Source: Choristoneura fumiferana (taxonomy: Eukaryota > Arthropoda > Insecta > Lepidoptera > Tortricidae). From it: a stretch of DNA of 64,000 bases. The translations under genes were made by a program, and so were the position numbers. The number at the start of each line of letters is the position of its first letter. Position 1 is the first letter of the stretch. The stretch spans positions 8,142,980-8,206,979 of the forward strand of contig NC_133498.1 in assembly GCF_025370935.1 (NCBI RefSeq), in the 5' to 3' direction. Under the pieces are notes generated by a model. The model made no database searches. It was not told the origin of the DNA and saw only the letters and a list, made by a program, of their open reading frames with translations. Below are positions 55,501 to 60,119 of this stretch, one piece after another.

Positions 55501-57032
55501 CAGCTGATAGTACTCGTCTCTAGGAGTAGACTTAAGTATACAAAAAATATGTAAAAGTTCATGTTTCTTTTTGGAGATAATTAGAGAATCAACTTTGGTG
55601 CGTGAAAACACTCTGTTAATGAGATAATTATGTCACGAGTAACTGGCCACTTCACTTACAAAAATAAATGTCAAAGTCGCATAATGCTTACTAATAGTTT
55701 ACTCGGATTCGCGCTGTCATCGTTCATCCACCATTACCTCTCATATTTCGTTTTCTAGAATTTTTTTACCGTACAACGGCAAAAACTACTAGACACTGGC
55801 AAAATTGTCCTCCGATGGACAGAGCCATATTTTTTTAAAGAAACAACAACAATAGTTTTCTCGCCAATCGTTGACGGTTATGACAAACGACGGGTTCACT
55901 TGACAGAAAGTGTTAAATATCTTGTTGTAAATCTTTGCTATTATTTTTCATTGTACATACTTAACATAAATTTTTATTGTACTTAAGTACTCAATAGTTC
56001 ATAATTATTGTAAAATTAGTTTAAGCTGATGGCCGTGTTGCCAATGCTTCAATAAATAAAAAAATAAAAAAAATAAAATATCTTGTCAAGCAAATGCACA
56101 GGCTGATTATGTTTGGGCGGTATGATAATTTGATTGCTTAGTAGCGACATCTCTTGTCTGGGTGAGCGGTTAGTTCCGAAAGAATGTGACGTCTCTCGAT
56201 GAGAGCGGAACATAGATGGCGCTAGTGCTGCTGCATAAGTAGCGTAGTAGAAATAAGCAACCTGAGATATGTATGCATAGGAAAAATTCGTGTCTAGATT
56301 CCTGTCCAGCGGTGGTGTAGGGGTTATAGCACGCAGCACGGATTGCTGAGGACCTGGGTTCGATTCCCAGCGCTGGTCTCTTTTTCTGGTTTTTCTGTGC
56401 ATCCATGTCTGAGTTTGTATTTTCGGAATGATAATTTATTTATTTTGTTCAGGAAATTAAAACAATAATATCGTATAAAAAGTTTCCTTAATTTATATTT
56501 AAAGTTCATTGTTTTGATCTTATTTAATATTTCTTAAAATATTGGTACTTAATTTGTTAGCACCTTATACTATACCCAAGGGTTAAATTTAATAATAAAC
56601 CCTCTCAGGGTAAAGGTCAAATTATAAAGTCACGCTCTGTAAAGTTGGGTGCCCGAAATGAGAGACCAGTTGGTTTTTGGACTTTTTACTCCGAAGCCGA
56701 TTGCAATGGAACAGTGACAAACAAACTTAAAATCCTTATTTATATTGATGCGCGATACTAGCGCCACCACATTTTGTGTTTTATTTTGTAACTGCTGAGG
56801 TACATGAATGTCAACGGGCATCGATCATTTTGATTAATTAGCAAGCTATCTAGTTCAGCAGATGAACTATAGATGGCGCTGTATCGAACACGCTCTTCTT
56901 CATTTTAATTATCATTTTTCAGGTAAAATACCTCAGTTCGTGTTGGATGCGGCTTTTGCTACAGTAATGTTAGACTACATAGTTCACGTCAGGAAATTCG
57001 CGGCCGAATCGAGAGCCAAGGGTCTATTTTAA
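24457..57032 (+). CDS. Start1: Start1 / STARD3 (MLN64) orthologue, MENTAL + START isoform
   Basis: Twelve exons join as 24457-24532, 28383-28531, 29779-29937, 30411-30464, 31803-31941, 32998-33152, 51465-51620, 52536-52640, 53189-53302, 53714-53805, 54472-54584 and 56923-57032. Every junction is GT-AG and every phase closes, giving 473 residues. Seen: a four-helix MENTAL domain (about 50-192, with the diagnostic WGEAWFLDFRVLPQE), a linker (193-244) with WFSPVESPAG, and a START domain (about 245-465). Known: STARD3 proteins sit in late-endosome membranes, bind ER VAP proteins through a phospho-FFAT motif and carry sterols; silkworm Start1 also binds carotenoid. Inferred: the same role here. 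Oddities are the 18.3-kb intron before the START exons and heavy repeat invasion. An additional small exon within that intron cannot be excluded. Confidence 0.9.
25428..25600. repeat. MITE family F, copy 2 (uninterrupted)
   Basis: GGTACCATCAGCCAAATATG…ccacttatttggctgatt. It lacks the family E insertion seen at 12313 and provides the reference for that target site. Confidence 0.75.
26281..26512 (+). repeat. SINE family D, copy 1
   Basis: tRNA-like core with A-box-like 'tggtgtagcggtatagca' and B-box 'gggttcgattccc'. The left edge carries an inverted piece of the family's own 3' tail (gaaaatacaaactgaaatat), and 'gtttgtattttcga' closes the right side. The same arrangement recurs at 59136-59270. 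Confidence 0.7.
26593..26690. repeat. Inverted repeat with AC/GT ends
   Basis: 'gtaatatttacctcgacg' near 26607 is answered by 'cgtcgaggtaaatattac' near 26664. The outer ends are short CA and GT runs. About 98 bp, inside Start1 intron 1. Confidence 0.55.
26820..27082 (-). repeat. SINE family B, copy 2 (diverged)
   Basis: Minus-strand tRNA-like head at 27020-27082 (aaccactaggccaccact on plus). The body 'cacaggcctcctctcactct' matches the other copies with many changes, so it is an older insertion. Confidence 0.65.
27592..28043. repeat. Long TIR element containing retroelement debris
   Basis: 'tatactgggtggtaccaaac…' at the left pairs with '…gtttggtaccatcctgtata' at the right, and 'actgaacaactttctcc' pairs with 'ggagaaagttgttcagt'. 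Inside, 27660-27825 on the minus strand matches the 3' UTR of the jockey-like element at 34890-35400. Confidence 0.65.
28383..28531 (+). CDS. Start1: Start1 exon 2: first MENTAL helix
   Basis: Acceptor 'ttttttttccag', donor TTATG|gtatgt. It completes Ser26 and encodes SNSHSLNLVSEDL and then the helix RRFFCLFVTFDLLFTSLMW. Ends at a codon boundary. The minus-strand ORF across this exon is a shadow. Confidence 0.88.
28675..28810 (+). repeat. Retroposon end with GT/AT microsatellite
   Basis: 'tgctttgcctaccccatttg' then 'ggaatacaggcgtgatgctt' leads into (GT)n at about 28731-28784, broken once by 'at', followed by an (AT)n run to about 28808. It is the same retroposon end as at 23890. Confidence 0.75.
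28810..28985. repeat. Repeat M, uninterrupted copy
   Basis: 'cttgcgcttggccacaatca…gcaggcagggaattccactcc'. It serves as the empty-site paralogue for MITE A copy 3. Confidence 0.75.
29356..29620 (-). repeat. Interspersed repeat G, copy 2
   Basis: Runs 'ggtaggaccttgtgcaaggt…gcaacgcatctgcaat' and then 'gtttatgggcggtggt'. Lies in Start1 intron 2 about 160 bp before exon 3. Confidence 0.65.
29779..29937 (+). CDS. Start1: Start1 exon 3: second MENTAL helix
   Basis: Acceptor 'ttcgttgtttcag', donor ATAGCC|gtaagt, exactly 53 codons. Encodes MKGETLEQIFNREI, then a hydrophobic helix (LVAVCRFILLLLFYAVIY) and NNWSVIA, the start of the third helix. Confidence 0.88.
29946..30380 (-). repeat. SINE family B, copy 3, filling Start1 intron 3
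   Basis: The (CAT)n end of the SINE begins 8 bp after the exon 3 donor. Its tRNA-like head (aaccactcggccaccacggc on plus) ends about 30 bp before exon 4. A foreign piece (about 30168-30312, ending 'gttgtcaataaatcttgtg') is embedded and matches the minus strand of 33995-34075. Confidence 0.75.
30411..30464 (+). CDS. Start1: Start1 exon 4: third MENTAL helix
   Basis: An 18-codon exon between 'ttttttttctag' and TATGAT|gtgagt. It encodes LSTSCSCAFLIAKVFVYD, continuing the helix from exon 3. Phase 0 on both sides, so skipping it would keep the frame but remove a membrane pass. Confidence 0.85.
30838..31086. repeat. MITE family E, copy 2
   Basis: GGGCCAGTCAAC…GTTGATTGGCCC, 249 bp, flanked by ACTT (30834-30837 and 31087-31090). 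In Start1 intron 4. Confidence 0.9.
31436..31545 (-). repeat. Retroelement 3' end fragment
   Basis: On the minus strand: 'aactggatgagatcccttca' to 'aataaagggtaatacaat'. Same family as 45800-45920. Confidence 0.55.
31735..31795 (+). repeat. Retroelement tail abutting the exon 5 acceptor
   Basis: 'tgtactgcttactatatgtt' then 'ggtgttcaataaagag' and an ATTGT tail, ending 7 bp before the intron ends (…tgtaatccccag). The AATAAA lies about 35 bp before the exon. Confidence 0.7.
31803..31941 (+). CDS. Start1: Start1 exon 5: fourth MENTAL helix and signature
   Basis: Acceptor 'gtaatccccag', donor CATTG|gtgagt. Encodes WPNAEQPVYQVFLILASF and then the family signature WGEAWFLDFRVLPQE. Phase 1 out. Confidence 0.9.
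32238..32338. repeat. Inverted repeat in Start1 intron 5
   Basis: 'gggcggta…gaattacgaac' pairs with 'gttcgtaattctagtaccgccc'. The adjoining 'gccgataccgctgac…ggaggcggaggcgaag' (32420-32620) is GC-rich with a repeated GGAGGC motif. Confidence 0.5.
32743..32889. repeat. 'GGGGCTGTTTCACC' MITE, copy 1
   Basis: taa-GGGTATGTTTCACCATCC… pairs with …GAAACAGCCCC-taa. About 147 bp; outer TAA trinucleotides suit a PIF/Harbinger-type target. Ends about 110 bp before exon 6. Confidence 0.75.
32998..33152 (+). CDS. Start1: Start1 exon 6: linker with phospho-FFAT-like motif
   Basis: Acceptor 'ttctctctccag', donor GACCAG|gtaacg. It completes Ala193 and encodes a His/Gln-rich start, RTPLLKP, then NWFSPVESPAGTPRPG and LTVDQ. 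The frame is fixed by phase 1 in and by the STARD3-like motif; the two other open frames are shadows. Residues 221-231 match the STARD3 arrangement aromatic-F/Y-S-P-x-E-S-x-A-G. Confidence 0.85.
33617..33945 (-). repeat. SINE family D, copy 2
   Basis: Minus-strand tRNA-like core (plus 'gggaatcgaacccaggtcct'). It continues into the family body, plus 'tttcggaactaaccgctcac' then 'ccagacaagagatgtcgct', shared with 56140-56210. Confidence 0.75.
33990..34090 (-). repeat. Retroposon tail fragment
   Basis: On plus, 'ctcaaactcaaactcacaac' then 'atttattgacaagaaaaaca'. The minus strand shows the 'ttgtcaataaat' end seen inside the SINE at 30168-30312. Confidence 0.5.
35060..35318 (-). repeat. SINE family C, copy 1, nested in the retroelement
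   Basis: Minus-strand tRNA-like head (A-box 'tggctaagtggttagaga', B-box 'gggttcgaatccc'). The tail is an AAATA run (plus 'aaataaataaataaatatca'). Comparison with 27660-27690 shows the host sequence 'aaatgatat…catatatacatcac' on either side, with ATAT duplicated. Confidence 0.8.
35513..35935 (-). pseudogene. Reverse transcriptase fragment (non-LTR)
   Basis: About 139 codons of RT in one frame. They start FYGIRGLALELIKSYLTQRK, contain GVPQGSILAPFLYLIYVND and the catalytic FADDT (with TSLLFKV after it), and end near KTKCIKFS. The upstream 14 residues of the open frame (MREVFKYGFQSLLLH) come from the surrounding MITE. The endonuclease, the first RT motifs and any ORF1 are missing, so it cannot move. 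Clade jockey or a relative is inferred from the motif spacing and tail. Confidence 0.85.
36041..36181. repeat. 'CTACGAA' palindromic MITE, copy 5
   Basis: 'gagcaggggggctactacga' pairs with 'tcggagtagcccctctgctc'. Same centre 'tactatttaatacgagagcg' as copy 4. Confidence 0.75.
36577..36770 (+). repeat. SINE family D, copy 3
   Basis: tRNA-like core 'tggtgtaggggttatagcac…gttcgattccc'. Body 'gctgcttaagtggctagtaa'. Confidence 0.75.
36820..37066 (+). repeat. SINE family D, copy 4
   Basis: Closely related to copies 2 and 5 ('tttcggaac'-type head inverted, 'gttatagcacgcagcacgg', 'cctgggttcgattcccagcg'). It lies only 50 bp after copy 3 in the same orientation. Confidence 0.75.
37917..38110 (+). repeat. 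'agggttcc…cggaaccc' interspersed repeat
   Basis: 'tttagggttccacacctcaa' then 'gaaaaaacggcacccttat'. Related pieces lie at 2455, 16585, 36465, 47160, 48852-49480 and 51766-52090. Confidence 0.55.
38152..38463 (+). repeat. SINE family B, copy 4
   Basis: A-box 'tggcctagtggtttgacc', B-box 'gggttcaaacc', tail (GAT)n. ATGTCG occurs just before the head (38144-38149) and just after the tail, within a host repeat that is intact at 39679-39819. ATGTCG is therefore the target duplication. Confidence 0.85.
38753..39040 (+). repeat. SINE family B, copy 5
   Basis: 'cgtggtggcctagtggtttg' then 'acctatcgcctctcaa'. Slightly shorter body than copy 4 and a reduced tail (gggatgggat). Confidence 0.8.
39055..39188. 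repeat. 'TACAGTCACCAGC' MITE, copy 1
   Basis: 'atcaccagcattaatatctg' pairs with 'cagatattggggctggtgac'. Nearly identical to 45491-45625. Confidence 0.75.
39235..39480. repeat. MITE family E, copy 3
   Basis: GGGCCAATCAACA…GTTGATTGGCCC, 246 bp, flanked by ACCT (39231-39234 and 39481-39484). Confidence 0.9.
39679..39819. repeat. Long perfect-arm inverted repeat
   Basis: 'taaatataatgacccggata…gctcgacatg' pairs with its inverse up to 'gggtcattatatttaa', arms of about 60 bp. Related single arms at 38100-38560 and 47240-47345. Confidence 0.75.
40128..40385 (+). repeat. SINE family C, copy 2
   Basis: A-box 'tggctaagtggttagagc', B-box 'gggttcgaatcccgg', 3' end 'gtcaagtgtcccatgatatt' and a TTTA tail. 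Confidence 0.8.
40410..40499 (+). repeat. (GT)n microsatellite
   Basis: About 45 uninterrupted GT dinucleotides. Poly-(Val/Cys) and poly-(His/Thr) ORFs over it are artefacts. Confidence 0.95.
40857..41222 (+). repeat. Truncated 'GGGGCTGTTTCACC' MITE fused to repeat G
   Basis: The MITE (40857-40970) loses its right end at 'ccgtcggtta'. From 40981 the sequence is repeat G ('ggatggcaaacgagcaagtg' to 'ggtcctaccacctgc'). Confidence 0.65.
41609..41768. repeat. TACAGTC element next to a MITE F half
   Basis: 'tacagtcggtgccctaacat' pairs loosely with 'ataagttagggagcattgg'. From about 41690 the right half of MITE F follows ('gcaaacgattatcaa…atttggctgatggtac'). Confidence 0.5.
41925..42072. repeat. 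GC-rich 'GCCTACGCTAGCTGACGC' element, copy 1
   Basis: 'agggcctaccctagctgacg' at the left, 'acagatagcgtagggcct' at the right. A second copy at 61385-61512 lacks about 25 internal bases ('ccgcaggcgtgcgcccg' region). Confidence 0.6.
42361..42619 (-). repeat. SINE family C, copy 3
   Basis: Minus-strand tRNA-like head (plus 'cgggaatcgaacccgggacc') and an AAATA tail (plus start). Same length as copy 1. Confidence 0.8.
43190..43590. repeat. Repeat J interrupted by a hAT-like MITE
   Basis: Flanks match 11290-11465. The interruption is the element at 43249-43470. Confidence 0.75.
43249..43470. mobile_element. Non-autonomous hAT-type element
   Basis: 222 bp with ends CAGTGGTGGGC… and …CACATCACTG, flanked by a perfect 8-bp duplication AACTAAAC (43241-43248 and 43471-43478). 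The 8-bp duplication and CAGTG termini are hallmarks of hAT elements. It holds no transposase. Confidence 0.9.
44103..44253. repeat. TIR element 'AGTTTAGACTTGCAAG'
   Basis: 'gtttagacttgcaagaaaaa' pairs with 'ttttcttgctagtctaaac'. Inner arms 'cgtgcaagttgcattac' also pair. About 150 bp. Confidence 0.7.
44463..44609. repeat. 'GGGGCTGTTTCACC' MITE, copy 3
   Basis: TTA-GGGGCTGTTTCACC…GGTGAAACAGCCCC-TTA. 147 bp including the TTA trinucleotides. Confidence 0.85.
44642..44788. repeat. 'GGGGCTGTTTCACC' MITE, copy 4
   Basis: TTA-GGGGCTG…CAGCCCC-TTA, only 32 bp from copy 3, with its centre in the opposite orientation ('ccgtctattcgaac' first). Confidence 0.85.
44795..45130 (+). repeat. 'actagtgttaacccgcggct' interspersed repeat
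   Basis: Runs from 'actagtgttaacccgcggct' through 'aattccgg', 'ttttagcgtgaaagagtaaa' and ends near the 'cacacag' run. Other copies or ends: 8924, 10030, 15160-15385, 17645-18100, 28545, 49890, 50092, 63236. The class is uncertain. Confidence 0.5.
45491..45625. repeat. 'TACAGTCACCAGC' MITE, copy 2
   Basis: TA-CAGTCACCAGCATTAAT… pairs with …GCGCTGGTGACTG-TA. 135 bp. Confidence 0.85.
45800..45922 (+). repeat. Retroelement 3' end with ACAAT tail
   Basis: 'ggttaactggaagagatccc' … 'gtacaataaagagttttac' followed by four ACAAT units. Confidence 0.75.
46092..46231. repeat. 'TACAGTCGCCATCAG' MITE, intact
   Basis: TA-CAGTCGCCATCAGATAC… pairs with …ATCTGATGGCGACTG-TA. 140 bp, about 690 bp upstream of the CBP first exon. 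Confidence 0.85.
46640..46917 (+). promoter_or_regulatory. Candidate CBP promoter and 5' leader
   Basis: A START-only isoform with its own first exon requires a promoter here. TATAAA occurs at 46770-46775 and CATATAAG at about 46738. An initiator-like TTCAGTG is at about 46723. No other repeat lies between 46640 and the ATG. The exact start site cannot be chosen from sequence. Confidence 0.35.
46918..47124 (+). CDS. CBP: CBP-specific first coding exon
   Basis: ATG in good context (caaagATGG). 69 codons, ending GCAGAATGGATGACT|gtaagt in phase 0. The translation shows two parts: a Ser/Asp/Glu-rich start and FGFSLASWMKVLFNKAPEED, an amphipathic stretch leading into START. There is no in-frame ATG or acceptor that would place it inside the Start1 transcript, so it is a true alternative first exon. 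Confidence 0.87.
46918..57032 (+). CDS. CBP: Carotenoid-binding protein (CBP) isoform, START only
   Basis: Joins 46918-47124 to the six shared exons 51465-51620, 52536-52640, 53189-53302, 53714-53805, 54472-54584 and 56923-57032, for 298 residues. Seen: the isoform-specific N-terminus (69 residues, MAASSSDATKDMDQEV…) is acidic and lacks a signal peptide or membrane helix. It joins in phase 0 to the same IDEYKHLAEES that follows VDQ in Start1. Known: in the silkworm, CBP and Start1 are isoforms of one locus; CBP (297 residues) is a cytosolic lutein carrier in gut and silk gland and controls cocoon colour. Inferred: this is the orthologous isoform. Without MENTAL and FFAT it should be soluble and not tethered at ER-endosome contacts. 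Confidence 0.87.
47440..47760. repeat. Interspersed repeat N
   Basis: 'gaaggggcaaacgagcagac…gttgccgaccctttaagg…cgtgcgaggaaagaagtttc' looks like the 3' portion of an old non-LTR element: GC-balanced with no open frame. Only one copy is evident here. Confidence 0.4.
48852..49480 (-). repeat. Long copy of the 'agggttccg' repeat
   Basis: From 'caagagcgtgtcggacacgc' to 'ttttggctacggaaccctaa'. The inner part ('tttaaagttgaatatttcgc', 'cctatccaacgatactccac', 'actttacgtctatgggagg') reappears inverted at 51766-52090. Confidence 0.65.
49632..49887 (-). repeat. SINE family C, copy 4
   Basis: Minus-strand tRNA-like head (plus 'cgggattcgaacccaggacc'), AAATA tail at the plus-left end. Confidence 0.8.
50280..50660. 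repeat. Element with about 95-bp inverted arms
   Basis: 'ccgtcacaaacatcacacg'-type right arm (inverted from 50560-50645) pairs imperfectly with 50285-50385 ('gggtttcgaacacaaccaga', 'gagcaacacaactgttcagc', 'atgctaccagatgttaaac'). The centre is AT-rich. Confidence 0.6.
51465..51620 (+). CDS. Start1: START exon a (shared by Start1 and CBP)
   Basis: Acceptor 'tatcatgccaacag', donor TTCACG|gtgagt, 52 codons in phase 0. Encodes IDEYKHLAEESMQNAFRVV, NWKLEKR and VTQTDAFGKVYRFT, the first helix and first strands of START. Confidence 0.9.
51766..52090 (+). repeat. 'agggttccg' repeat, second long copy
   Basis: 'ttagggttccggagccaaga…cggaacccttatag' then 'catagacgtaaagtgggggt' and 'cgttggataggtcttttaaa', opposite in direction to 48852-49480. 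Confidence 0.65.
52536..52640 (+). CDS. Start1: START exon b
   Basis: Acceptor 'tgtggttccag', donor ATAAAG|gtgagc, 35 codons. Encodes GLVDCPPEFLFKEFKDNV, then LPDWNPT, matching the START 'W-N' region (expected LWNKTV-type position). Confidence 0.9.
52696..52830. repeat. 'AGTGCCACCAGAG' TIR element, intact
   Basis: AGTGCCACCAGAGTTGAGGT at the left, CACGTGGCACT at the right, about 134 bp, 55 bp after START exon b. The disrupted copy at 7937-8640 shares both ends. Confidence 0.65.
53189..53302 (+). CDS. Start1: START exon c
   Basis: Acceptor 'gtggttacag', donor AAAGAG|gtacat, 38 codons. Encodes EISPGIDLSYQVTAGGGKGI, then IAPRDFVILRR, the conserved 'PRDFV' core of START domains. Confidence 0.92.
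53415..53510 (-). repeat. SINE family B fragment
   Basis: 'cgacctatatacggcccact' then 'gtagggcacaggcctcctct', the 3' body of the SINE without head or clear tail. Confidence 0.55.
53714..53805 (+). CDS. Start1: START exon d
   Basis: Acceptor 'tcgattacag', donor GTCAG|gtcagt, phase 2 out. Encodes GHVVERDPYCYISSGVSVNV and PGYPPHRDIV. The DNA is open in another frame as well, but only this frame matches START and the flanking phases. Confidence 0.9.
54472..54584 (+). CDS. Start1: START exon e
   Basis: Acceptor 'ttgtaccgcag', donor CAAAG|gtaagt. Completes Arg and encodes GHNKVACWCLKPAKVR, then TQFQWLMCCDLKG. START members have a Trp/hydrophobic pair and D-x-K-G here. Confidence 0.9.
54685..54930 (+). 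repeat. Degenerate tandem array resembling splice donors
   Basis: Units of the form 'acagggtaaaaggta…aaatagtaagtac' recur about six times with strong drift, just after the exon e donor (gtaagtactaaatact). Confidence 0.45.
54931..56135 (+). other. START intron (right part), no recognised features
   Basis: AT-rich. A retroelement-like phrase 'aaaattgtcctccgatggac' then 'agagccatattttttta' (55800-55840) echoes 8519-8560. The end 'ttgccaatgcttcaataaat' (about 56039-56058) resembles a retroelement 3' tail. Confidence 0.4.
56140..56428 (+). repeat. SINE family D, copy 5
   Basis: tRNA-like core 'tggtgtaggggttatagcac…gttcgattcccagcg'. 3' end 'gtgcatccatgtctgagttt' then 'gtattttcgg'. Confidence 0.8.
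56923..57032 (+). CDS. Start1: START exon f and stop codon
   Basis: Acceptor 'ttatcatttttcag'. Completes Gly and encodes KIPQFVLDAAFATVMLDYIV, then HVRKFAAESRAKGLF and TAA. This is the long C-terminal helix that closes the START cavity. Confidence 0.92.
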
Positions 57033-57304
57033 GTTATATTTATTGCTATACCTTGGGAAACACGTATTTTTCCGTGTCGTGCGTTAATTATTTCATATTA
57101 GCTGTTTTCTACGATTACGTTTGCGTCCAGCGGGAATTAGGGACCTTCCCGGGATAAAGAGAAGCGTAGCTTAGCGTTTATCAGTAGTCAAGCTAGAAAA
57201 GGATTTGGGGGAAGTTAGTTTTATGAGCGTTTCAAACGCTATCGGTTTTCTGTCGCATATATCAAAGGAATGACCTACAGTTAGCATAGTTTTAACAAAC
57301 TGAA

Positions 57305-57710
57305 ATGAGGGCTATCGCGTATGAATTCGCCACTAGAGGCGCTAGTGTAGCGTGAGGTCTCCGAAATGTCAAATCTCATAGTTTTTGGGTGAGCTACGCG
57401 GGTTTATTTATAATTAGAATAATTTTGTGTATATTTTGCAATATCTGGAATTAATTATGGCAAATATGCGTTCCGGTGCAATGAATGTCTGTGTTTTGAG
57501 ACCTTTGTCCTCCCTTTTTTCCGAACAAAACGGGGACTATGCAACACTGTGGCATGCTCGATATTTTTATGGTACGGCTTTAAGGTGTATTAAATATGAT
57601 TTTAATCTAAACTTTGTTTTCACGCCCGTAATAACAGACTTTGAAAGCCATACTTAAAAACCTCACGCAACAGTGCGCCATCTAGTGAGACAAAAAACGA
57701 TAGCCCTCAT
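57305..57710. repeat. MITE family A, copy 6 (inverted)
   Basis: AT-GAGGGCTATCG…GCCCTC-AT, 406 bp, beginning 273 bp after the Start1/CBP stop and probably inside the 3' UTR. Confidence 0.85.
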
Positions 57711-59135
57711 TGTGTTAAGCACACTGTGTTTTGTTTTATAAGAAAAATCCGCTCGGTTAGTATAATGTCTTCAATATCTGTGACAGGATACTGATAGCGG
57801 TTGAGACGCGCGTAGAACTACCCATGAGGCATTCAAGCGTTACAACCGCCTCATTTTCGTGGTCACGTTTTTTTTATGAATGTGCTGTAGAATTTGATGA
57901 CGTTTCCGATTATTTTTTGGACGTCCTGTACTTCTATTAGATAACCTTGATACTGTAACAGAATTATACGCGGTTTTTTTATGTGACCTCACACTGCATA
58001 CATTTTGCATAGGAGCAGGGCCCTGTTAACACTGGTTATTCATAGATACCTATTTTGTACGGAACACTCGATGCGCGAGTCCGAATCGCACTTGGCCGGG
58101 TTTGTGGTATCTTCTACACTAACCCTGATTTAACATAACTTTTCCTGGAAAAGAGGGAAAATCAGCTCTCACTGGACGTAGACGGACTTGCAGGAAACAG
58201 ATGGTATTAAATATATCAATATACGAGTATGTATTTGTAAGTTTCATATAGTAAGGTGGACGACACAAAGTATTTTATTTTCTCATTCGGATTTTATTGG
58301 GCATTTTTTTTACACAAATATTTACCTTTAGTCATTTTAAACTGACATATGAAATCTGAAATTGTGGTTCAAAGAAAATTAACTAAAATATTTTTCTTGA
58401 TATTTCTGTACCAAAGCTGTTTTTAATTGTATTATTTTAAACCAATTCCTGGGAATTCAGTTTACGTAAATAATTATATAACCTAGGCTTATTTCAGTTT
58501 TACTATCTCTAAGACTTAAATTTTATTGTAGTGCATTTTTATTTTGAATCTAAACTTGGTAAGCAATTAAAAAGGTCGCATTCTTTATCGTCGTATATCA
58601 AGCTCTGAGAGATTTGACCCATTTTTGTTGAACTTAGGTATAGTTCATTTGTACAATTAATATTAACTTAGACAACTAATCTAAATTAGGTTCTACATTT
58701 TAATATTATTTATTTTAATCAATCAGCAAATCCGTTTTTTGCAAGAGTTTATTTGTTAAAGATTTTATGTTTAACAAAAATTTATAGATACTTGTTCAAA
58801 TTCAATGACACGAAGCATAAAATAGAAAAACTTCGACAATAGAATGAATCGGGGACGTATCTGAATATTGAAAATTAATATATCGAATGTTAAAAGTCGA
58901 CGGTCAAAATATCGAAAGTAGTTAAGCTTAGGTTAGGTTCGATATTGTGACCGTCAATATTTTAACCATCGATATTTAAATTTTCGATATTCAGATACGC
59001 GCCCGAATTAATTAAGAATAAATATGGATTTGTCTTGAAATTATTGTGTGCTTAAGATTGGTTTTTTGGAATCTTTTTGTAATTTTTTTTATTTCAATTT
59101 AAAATTTTTACTTTTACGGTCATCCCGTAAAACCT
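57711..59135 (+). other. Probable 3' UTR and flank of Start1/CBP
   Basis: AT-rich. AATAAA occurs near 59018 (agaataaatatgg) but no single polyadenylation site stands out. A short inverted repeat 'gaatattgaaaat…tcgatattcag' spans about 58860-59000. A fragment related to 59430-59540 lies at 57838-57960. Confidence 0.4.
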
Positions 59136-59270
59136 AAATTGAAAATACAAACTGAAATATAGATGCCGAATACACGACGTACGGAATACCGAGGACCTGG
59201 GTTCGATTCCCAGTGCTGGTCTTATTTTTCTGGTTTTTCTGTGCATCTATATTTCAGTTTGTATTTTCAA
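59136..59270 (+). repeat. SINE family D, copy 6, with inverted tail at both ends
   Basis: The core has lost its A-box region but keeps 'ggacctgggttcgattccc'. Left 'gaaaatacaaactgaaatat' and right 'atatttcagtttgtattttc' are inverted copies of the family's 3' end. Confidence 0.7.
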
Positions 59271-59311
59271 TTATTGTGTGCGTCTGCACTATAATGAATG
59301 AGTATTGGATT

Positions 59312-59602
59312 TCATATCTGAAATATGTAACTACATTTTGTTAGTATTGAAATTTGTTTAAAGATTATCAACTCAGAATTATCTACAAATTCTGTAGAAA
59401 AGAAGTCTAAACCAGGGTAATTATTGCAACGTTTCACCGTCTCATTTTCGTGGTATTTTTTTTTTACAATTTTGATTACATTTTCGATTATTTTGTAGAC
59501 GTCCTGTACTTCTACTGGATAACCTAAAAAATTAACAGAATCTTCTACAATGTCAACAGAAATGTGCCCATGAAAATTATACGGAATAAATATTCGACCC
59601 AA
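59312..59602 (-). pseudogene. Coding-like fragment of unknown family
   Basis: An open frame of about 96 codons on the minus strand with no ATG at its start and no clear acceptor. It contains IPYNFHGHISVDIVEDSVNF and GYPVEVQDVYKIIENVIK. A degraded relative on the same strand (57838-57960) reads GYLIEVQDVQKIIGNVIKF before stops. Two related fragments 1.5 kb apart suggest a duplicated exon of a lost gene or a repeat with coding capacity. I do not recognise it. Confidence 0.3.
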
Positions 59603-59699
59603 CAGTTTTTTTTTAAATCGCGACTGTATATTTTATTTGTCTTTCTTGTTGTATTTTAAACGTGACAAAAATAGTTTTAAAGGGGCTACGAATCAAAAT

Positions 59700-60119
59700 G
59701 GTAACCTTTATGTTTATATTTAAATAGATTTTAAGTTTAAAACGCTTGTATATTTTGTATTTTATAATAAGTATTTTGTAAGTGATAAATAAATGCATTT
59801 TTATACTGAACTTTTATTTTGTTTGATTGCGAAACCTTGTGAATAGATGATGACAGAAAGTACTTATAATGCTTCTACGCAGTCACTGATGAGTGTTGTC
59901 AAGCACATATGCGTTCAAATGTGTGTAAAGTATATTACAAGATTTATTTAGTTTCACCTGTCCCGTTGTCTGTCTGTCTGTAATGAAATCTTGCAAGTTA
60001 AATTCGACTAAGTTCCAGTAGTCAAATTGACTTGAAATTTGGAATACTTATGTAAATCGCGTGACAATACAATAATCTAGTAGTGACAATACCCTGGTAG
60101 TGCAGCCAGGATCGTCTCT
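59700..60119. other. Intergenic AT-rich DNA
   Basis: Nothing coding. An AATAAA-like run (gataaataaatgc) at about 59780. Confidence 0.35.
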
